In this document: one piece after another, positions 27,601 through 36,600 of the stretch
Position numbering within the stretch: position 1 is the stretch's first letter
Layout of the letters: every line of letters starts with the position of its first letter
Assembly: GCA_907163375.1 (NCBI GenBank)
Contig: CAJQUW010005533.1
Coordinates: 1,699,001 to 1,763,000 of the forward strand
Length of the DNA: 64,000 nt
Origin: Prostheceraeus crozeri
Lineage: Eukaryota > Platyhelminthes > Polycladida > Euryleptidae
Reading direction: 5' to 3'
Notes under the pieces: model-generated
What the model was told of the DNA's origin: nothing
What the model saw: the letters and a program-made list of their open reading frames with translations, nothing else
Database searches by the model: none
Position numbers and translations under genes: made by a program

Positions 27601-30600
27601 CAAAGACTCCAAGACCATGACAAGGTGCTCTATCCATCCGGTGAAATATGTATCCATTAGGAGTAACGTCGCTTGATGACACACTGGGATCTAACCTGGT
27701 TTCCGACAGGGCTAGAAGATCTGGTGACTTACCTTGCAGGAAGATGTTGATGTCGTCGTAATTGGACCTCAGTCCTCTTACTTTGCTGAAGCTGATCCTG
27801 AGAGGGGTTTTGAGCTTGACGGCTTGACTACGTGTCTTGTGTATCTTTCTCATTTTCATAATTTCTCATAGAATATCAATCAAATAAACGAAAATTGTAC
27901 TGTACAACAACATAGTGATACAAGAAACTTTGGAAGGCATCAGAAAAACGTAAATAATAGCAACAAAGCTGCAATAAATAATACGCAAAAAAGACACTTA
28001 TAGGCACAGTTCATGTCGCAAAAGCTTGAAGAAACCCAAATGAGAACCCCTTTGCCGTAGCAATGGCTACAAGTCAGGTAGGCCACAGAGGAACCGGATA
28101 CACCTACACAGGCTATACCCCTCAGTAAAGCTACCCACGCATGTCCGTGGCAGTGGAACTGTACCGCCTTTTTTCGAGCAGTTGACCGGGCCTGCCTCCC
28201 AAAGCATTACCAGTGGGTTTGGGACCCTCGAACTACCTGACGCCCGTATGCCGTGAATACGTTGGATCTGTCACACCTTAACCTGCAACAAATGGGGAAG
28301 TGCAAAAGAGAGCAGTGGAAGGAAGTTCGATCACAAATGAGCCAAATAAGTGCCATGCCCAAAAACCTGATTCAACAACATGAAACATCTGATGACTGTC
28401 CATATCTCGCAAACCATGGGTGGTGTTAATTGGGACGGCCGAAGCCTACCACACATTTAAAATAAACAAACGTGGAGAAAAAGAATGAAAAATTAATCAA
28501 ACATAAATAAATTCAATGACCAGTAAGATAAAAATTATATTCCAGAGCCTGCTAGTTAGCCGGAGCACGGTCACAAACCGCCGACAATAAACCTTTCCGA
28601 CAAGGTAGAACCCAAAGAAGCATGAGCTTCAGACGACAAAGCCCTATTGCGACTCCGTTTTCACCCTTTCACCGCTTTGAGGCCGCAGGTTGAGTGAGAA
28701 AGGGAAGTGCGAATTTGCTAGACTTTCATTTTTTTCACCTCTTTCTCTCATCAGTGTGCATTGTATGCATCAGTATGCGAATTGAAAGTTGTTAAAATAT
28801 TGCATGATGATCAGTTTATGCATATTATGGAGAATATTAGTATGAGACATCATATCATTAAAAAACTTGGTATACTTGTATTTTGTTGTGACAGTGTGAT
28901 CATACAATTGACTCAGCTTATTTAAATTATCTCGCGCCAAAGTGAAATGACTTCATTAACTAACTAACGTTATTAAGCGGATTTGATAGAAATGGATCGA
29001 GACAAATTCGTCCTTTTCTAATGGATTATAATTTACTGCTGAATTAAGTATCTGCGATTTCAATTAGCGAAATCTATTGTAATGGCTAGCGCAAAACGTT
29101 ATAAAGTAACAAATACGAGTAGTAACGTTATTTGCTAATAAGTGCTGACGGTCTAAAGTGCTTTAATTAGGTAGAGACCCAGCGATGGTATGTGACTCTA
29201 CAAATCTAACACGAGAATAATCGAAATCTTATCGTAAACACTTTTTTATTTGCTGGCTTTCATCATCGCTAGGGCACTCCATTTCCAAGGTCTTCATGTT
29301 GAAGCAAATTTGTAAGAACTTTCCGCGTGAAAGGAAGAATTTTCAGACAAATTTCTCTGCAGAGTGTGCTATTTAATAAATGTGTTAACTTGAATTCAGC
29401 GTGTTTTGAAGTGCAGAGTGATAAAGTGAAATAATCGTGTTAAATGAGTGACGTTTTCTTTTACCAATCTCCACTCTGATCATATTTTTTTAAACTTGAG
29501 TGCTGTCCATTCGCTAGTTCAGCCCTCACAGACTTCTCATTTTTCCTATTTCATTTGGAATTCCTCCTTTTTTTGGAGAATTACTCAAATTTGACGTATT
29601 TTCAAATACAGTGTGAGAGAATAAAGTAGTTGAGTTAAATGGTAGACGTTTTCTTTTGCCAATACCCAATCCAATTTTCTTTGAATTGACAGAGTGAGAT
29701 GCTTATCTCGATCGATCATTGAATGGTGGACTAAAGTTGAAATAACTCTTTCTTCAATTACGATTATGGCTCAGATGAAAATTGAGAAATTGAGCAGATC
29801 AAGTATTATACAGTAATTTTCCTGATATTGGATGAAGTGGCATCTATTTAGGTCTTATCCTATTTTTCAACCGATGATTGAATTCAATATTTGAGTATTC
29901 TGTTTAGATCAAGTATGTTCCTATTTTCGGTTGAAGAATTTGAAATTCGATGGCCATTGATCGAATGCTAGAAGACATTCATGGAACTGTATCTTTTCAA
30001 TTTGCTTATGTTTTAGACAATATCTAATCCTATAAATTCAATCTACGAACGGAAAGCAACAAAGCTGGAACATTTTCATCAAAACCAAGTTAATCAACTT
30101 CAATGTCTTCCTGTGCGCTCATTTTATGCTGCTAAACTTGTCCTCCTATTTTTGCATGCTTAGGCCTGCTGGAATGCCTTCATTTTTTGGAAATGTTTTC
30201 CTAGATAGACTGGTAACATATAATAGACATCGGAATTCTGTGGCTAGTGCAGAATAAATTGACAGGTTATACAGGCAAATATACAGTTGAGGCACACTAC
30301 TATTTAATGCATGAGATGCAGACAATATTTCATTAAATTAATAGCGCCATGTTCAATGATTTTTCTCTAGTGTCAGATCTGATAAAAAGAGGCAGCCATG
30401 ATTCTGTTCTACCACTGTCATCTCTGAAGTGAGTAAGACACCCTCTTCATTCGTGAGAGGCGCCGCCAGCTTCGTCAAGCCTTCAAAAATAAAGTACGAG
30501 CAGGGGCGACTGCCACCTTCACCCCCTCATAGACACGCTGAAGCTTGTCCTACAACAGAGCATGGTCTACTTGTAAATGGCGTTTTCATTCTCAATAGGA

Positions 30601-33600
30601 TTGAATTACATTCTAGGGAACCAAAAAATGGTTTCCTCTTGAACATTTTTCAAGAGAACCTCCTCCCTGCTCCTTTTGTAGGGGATCAATAACTCAAATA
30701 CAGGTGAAGGTGAACCTTTGTCCGAACCGTAGCCCGCACGGTGATTTGAAGTACATGTACAAGTAATGAAATAATTCAAATCTCGATCATAGCTCGAACT
30801 CAGAATTTTGAGTTTATAAGCACTAAGCAAATTGATAAATCCCAGTTCCGCAATTACTCAAGTCAAATTTGTTTTCATCTCATACTTTTACCCTTCTCAC
30901 AAACAAACTGGGCATATCTATCATAGATTACTCTTTAATGAAATTGAGTAATATCTGAAAAAGTATATTTCATAAAGAAAAACTAAAGTCAGAGCGGTAT
31001 TGCCACAGAATTACATGTAGATTGTTCAAGTCTTTCAGTTACTAGAAGTGCTGATTAATTCAAAACGATGCCACATGCTGGAACTTAGTAAGTTGGCAAA
31101 AAGGAATTGCTAATACGAGTACCTTACAGAGATGGGGAAAATGTCGTGCGTCACTTGCTGACTGCTGTAAATTCCATCAAAGTATCTCGATTACCACGAT
31201 TCCTTCAGATTCGAAGAATCTCAAGTTTTCCCGATAATGTTGGTCCTTCCGATCTTTATCAAGGAAGATAGCAAAAATTGGTTCACGTGATGATTTCATC
31301 ACCTTCTCCGCATTCCTCACTGAATGCAACTAGACAGCGATGTGTGACCGAAATGATATTACAACACGCACGCCACTCACTAGCTTTTGTCCAAAGGCCG
31401 GCTGTCAGTTTATTTTTTGAGTGCGTGTGCCATTTCTAATAGTAAGCGATATACGACTCTTTCCTGTTGATAACGAAGTCTAAACGAGCAAGTTGTCTAA
31501 TTCTGTGAGTATTGCATTCAGTGTGCTAAGACTTTTCCTGCTGATTTCCGGCGCTACGAACTCCTTACGTACAATACTGATAGTCGTGTGCTGGTTGTAG
31601 ATCATAAATTTTCTTTTTCGAATTCACCATATATCATCATGTTAATCATTGATCCATGATAATCAGTTTAGACTTGGTGTATTCTCCCGGAAGACGATCA
31701 AGCGCTTGGAACGCTAGGAACTTTTTTAACAGTTATTATTGCTGTTACTGAAAATGAAGGAGCTGATACTCACATATTTATCTACGTTTTCTATAATGAA
31801 GAGCAATTCTGCATTCAATGATATTGATTCTCAGAATCATACATCACTTGTTCCTCATAGAATAAGATCGTGTCAAATTTGTGACTTTTTTAGACTTGTG
31901 TCTTGATCTTGGTGTTTAGAGCGTCTTTCTTGGCATTGTCGACATTTCATCAGCTCAGTTTTGCTATAAGTCTAATAGAATAAATGACTGAAAAGATTTT
32001 TCTAAATTTCACCCGTACCAGGATAGAAGAGATGTGTACATGATTAAACAGATTGTATTTAAATAAGTTGTGGCATCCCTTTGTCGACATCTCAATAATA
32101 CGTCCTTGACGCATCAGATATTTTTGTTATCCAACCATCAGTACTTTATCACTACCCTATTTCGACTTAATAGTCTGATAAAAGGTTTGAAACTCAAAAA
32201 ATTCTAATATTTTTAGATCAATGTTGAAGAGCAATCAGGAGGACTTAGCCAGACAACGAAGAACCGTCAGATGGACGTAAAAGTCAGTGATGAATCCTCC
32301 GAGTCGGACTTTCCCGATATTCCTGGCCCTGATCAATGGCATGGTGCAGACACTTCATCGGACGATTCTCAACAATCTTCTATCACAAGCAGGGATAATG
32401 ATATGACTGAATCTCCGGACATACGGACTGGAAGAGCTGATCAAGATGAACCAAGAGAGAAAATGATGAAAATTGAATTTAAATCAAAGCCGGACGTGAT
32501 GAAGACAGAAGATTCCGATCAGATGCGTCAGGAAGCCAGTTTTAAAGTCGAAGTTGAAGACGGTGATGAAAAGTGCTGGAGAGAGATGAAGCAAGAAGAT
32601 GCTGATGAGAAAGGGCATCAACGCAAAAGACCGGAGGTCGTGAAGGAAGAGCATCAGATGAAAGGTCACGTTAAGAAGGAACCTCAAGAGCAAACAATGA
32701 GTCCGTTCGCAATGATGACACAGAATCTACAGATGCAACGCCCTCAGGTAAACAATATTGCTGTAAAACGAACAATTTTCACATCAGCTTTACTTTCGCA
32801 AAATTTTTTCCCTTCTCTTTTCGATTTAGCCACTCTGTGTGGAACCATGTTTAAAAAACTCATATATGTGTATATTACCAAGCAATTGTATTATCATAAT
32901 GCTGATAATAATTATCAGCTTGGCAAAAGCAAACAACAAACACAACAGATCGTTGACTACAGATAGATTTTGCATTATTATACGACGTATGAGTCTTTTC
33001 CATCAAGTGTAGTTGATATCAGGTTGTACTATGAGGTTGTCCGAAGTCCGAGCCATTCAGTTGGCATGTTTTGACTTCAGATAAGCGAACTTTGTACAAT
33101 GATGATTCTTTTCATTTTCTTGCCAGGAGCAAGCTGGAGACTGGACAAAAATATCCAAATATCCAAGATGATATGAATACATATACAAAGTATTTAAAGA
33201 AGAGTATTTTGAATACCAGGTCTTCGAAACCTCATTAAAATTGAGTCTAGTCCGGGGTTGCCAGTCGTCCTTTTTTTTTAAGGGCGCACCTTTTTCTAAA
33301 TTTGTCATTTTTCTCTTTTTTAGTATAAACATTCTGAAGGATGCTTTTAAATTGCTTGCTGAATGCAATTTTGTGATTTGTGCCATTATTGTCCTTCGTG
33401 CACCTGCATTTCTTTCATGATGAGTCAATTCTTACGTTATTTTTAAGCTGTTATTGTATCCAAATTTGATTCAAAGTAACTAATTTTTCACTCCCTGGAT
33501 TGACCTTTGTGTCAAAATCAAAAGATCATGTATCTGAATAACTGTTTCAAGTGCCACCTCATAAAATAATTGAATTGATTAAAAATTATTGAATATATCT

Positions 33601-36600
33601 CGAAGAGAGAGGTTGCATTTTAGCGCGTTGACGTTCACCAATATTATTACCGAATCCTCCAAAGACCAAGGTCGTATTCCGAAGTCGGTTCGACACTCAT
33701 CGCCCCTTTTCTTGACCATTGCTGTATTTGAAAATTCGATTCTTCAATAAGTTGCACCAATTTTTCGATTAACACGAAATTCAATTTTCTGGTAATACAA
33801 TTCAGCTCTTACTGGAGACTTTGTCAAATGCATTGCATTTTTAATGAGTCTTTAAGGGGATTTTCATATTACCCTTTTATGGAAGCCTTTTCCGGAATTA
33901 TGTGAAGTCCAAGCAAAAGACTAGAGGTACCATTGGCCCTCTCATAGACCCTTTTACAAGTCAGATAGCATACGATTCCAAGCGCGTGTCTCAATTCCTG
34001 GTCGACTTATACCAATCGGCTTTCACAACTGAAACTTTCCCTATCCCTTCTATTAAATCAAGTCCTCACCATTGCCTCTCATCAGTAATTTTCCATCCTG
34101 ACAAAATTCTCTCACACTTAGCTTGCAAAAAGAGCTTCTCCGTCCCCGGACCAGATGGCCTTGAAATACATCTGTTTTAAAGAAGGTGCCTCAATTTTGC
34201 TGCCTCAACTTTCCCGTGTCTTTAACACATTTTTTGTTTTGGGGAATATTCCTCAAATCTGGAAGCATGCACTTGTAACCACGATTGATAAAAAATGCAG
34301 CCGTAAGGATGCAGAGAATTATCGTTCCGCTAGCTTGACATGTACCGCTTCCAAACTAGTGGAGTGTGTTGTTCGTGATTATCTTTGGAATTTCTGGGAC
34401 AGATATGGCATCATCAAGAACACTCAATTTGGTTTTCGTTCATGCTCATCATCTACGCACCAATTTTTAGAGTTTCTTGAAGACACTACTTCCCTTGTTA
34501 ACCGCGGTGAGGGGGCTGATGTAATTTACATAGACTTTTAGAAAGCCTTCAACTCTGTTCCTGATGTTCGACTCATTTCTAAGTCTTCTTTGGGTAAAAG
34601 AGGTAATCTTCTCTCTTTTCTCAAGAACTTCATAAGTGATAGATAAGAGAGTGTTGTTGCTGACGGAATACACTCATCGCCTTATGCTATGATTTCTGGT
34701 GTCCCGCAAGGTTCAGTTATCGGACCAGATCTTTTTGTCGCCTTCGTTAATGACATCGATGACACAGTAGTGAATTCTACCATCCTTAAATACGGAGATG
34801 ACATCAAAACATACATTGAAATTAAGCGCGCTGATCCTGGAAAATCTGCTCAGCTACTGCAACATGATCTCAACGCGGTGACCATCTACACCTTTTTAAT
34901 CTCAAGTTCAGAAGTTTTAAAATGAAATTCAGAAATTTTAAAGTCAAATTCAGAAATGTTAAAATCAATTTCAGAAGCATTAAAATGAAATTCAGAAAAT
35001 TTGAAATCAAATTCAGAAACTTTGAAGTCATATTCAGAAGAATTTTTAACATTTAAAAACTATCAAAAAACACTATATTCTCAGTAACTAAACACATAGG
35101 ATCGCTTCAACCGCTTTGGTTAACGCCCACATTTCAATAAAAAAAGTTCTGTCATTTTACTAATGCCCAACATCCATGTCTACCATGGCTTGCGCAGCAG
35201 CAAAGAAAGTCTGACTGTGTTGACAGCAGCGGGCACAGTCCTGACCAGTTATGCTGCGGATTGCGTTTTCTATTCTGGTTTCTACATATTGCAGTCGCTG
35301 TTCTCCAAGATTGTCGCCACTTACATTGGGCACCGACATATTCCGCTTTACATGGGATCTCAATTTCGACCAAATTTGCTCAATGGGATTGAGCATCGGT
35401 GAGTATGGTCCCAATCTCAAAATAGTGAGTCCAGGATTCGTTTCGATGCATTGCTCCAAACGAGAGTGACACGGAGCGTTGTCACAGACGACCACAACAT
35501 GCTCAGGAAGAATGTTATCTGGTAACTGTTCCAGCATCACATTGACCCATTCAACAGCGTTCTCTGACTTAAAAGCTCCACGTCTATGGGTCATATGTAC
35601 GATCGAGTAGGATGTAATGGCACCGATGACATGAATATTTCTGCCCTTCGATGTTGGTGCAAGGACAATTGCTCTATCACCTTGTCGGGCACGACCTTGA
35701 GTTCTGCGACAGAACAGGTTAAAATTCGTTTCATCAATCCAAACAAAGGTTTTACCCTGTCGCATCAGTTCAGTTGCGGCTAATACGTAATCGCGTCGCT
35801 TGCGCTTCATGTCTGGGGTATTCATCCTTTCGGGTTCAAAGACAACGTTTTTCAAAGTTACAAGACGTCCTCGCAAATAGTTATGTATTGTCGGTACAGT
35901 TACTTGCACGTCGAAACGTCGTAGAACTTCATTTTTCAACTCAGGTAATTTGGGGGCGATTTTCAATTGTTTCACACAAATAGTCGATTTGAGCCTCACT
36001 TATCTTCTTGGAACTACCACCTCTTCGTCTTGTAGGATTATCTCCGTTTTCCTCGGCAATCTGAGCCTGTCTAATCCAACAGTATGCGGTTTTATACTTC
36101 ACTCCGAGACTTTCTGCTAACCTTTGCCAGTCTCGGTCTTCTTCTGCGCACTTGATAATTCTTCGTCTATCCGCTTCGTTTCCTTTATTGTACTTTCCTC
36201 TGTGAGACATGACGAAATGATGATGCGAGTTGTTCGAAGTGGTACAACCTGATAACTATGAAGGAGAGAACGGCCTGTATGCTGACTCATGGACTTCTGA
36301 ATAAAACAGTTTCTGGACAAGCAACTCCACACCACTAATGGTCGCAAAGATATCTACATTAACAAGCGAGAAATAGGAACTCCAAAGCAGCGGTTCAGTT
36401 GCTGAGTATGCATTTAGTGTGATAACAATCTCCTGGTTCGTCAGAATTCAGTCTTGAATTTGCATCACGTCAACACAGTCAGACTTTCTTTGCTGCTGCG
36501 CAAGCCATGGTAGACATGGATGTTGGGCATTAGTAAAATGACAGAACTTTTTTTATTGAAATGTGGGCGTTAATTTGTTAATCTGTTGAATGGGTCAATG

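Noticed and set aside
32748-32966. Read-through of NPAT-like exon 10 to a stop at 32964-32966
   Set aside because: A good GTAAAC donor lies at 32748, the sequence after it becomes intron-like, and exon 11 fits in phase with an NPAT-like carboxy terminus.
34870-35052. Leu/Phe-rich repetitive open frame on the minus strand
   Set aside because: It is the translation of the 21-bp terminal array (seven residues per unit), not a gene.
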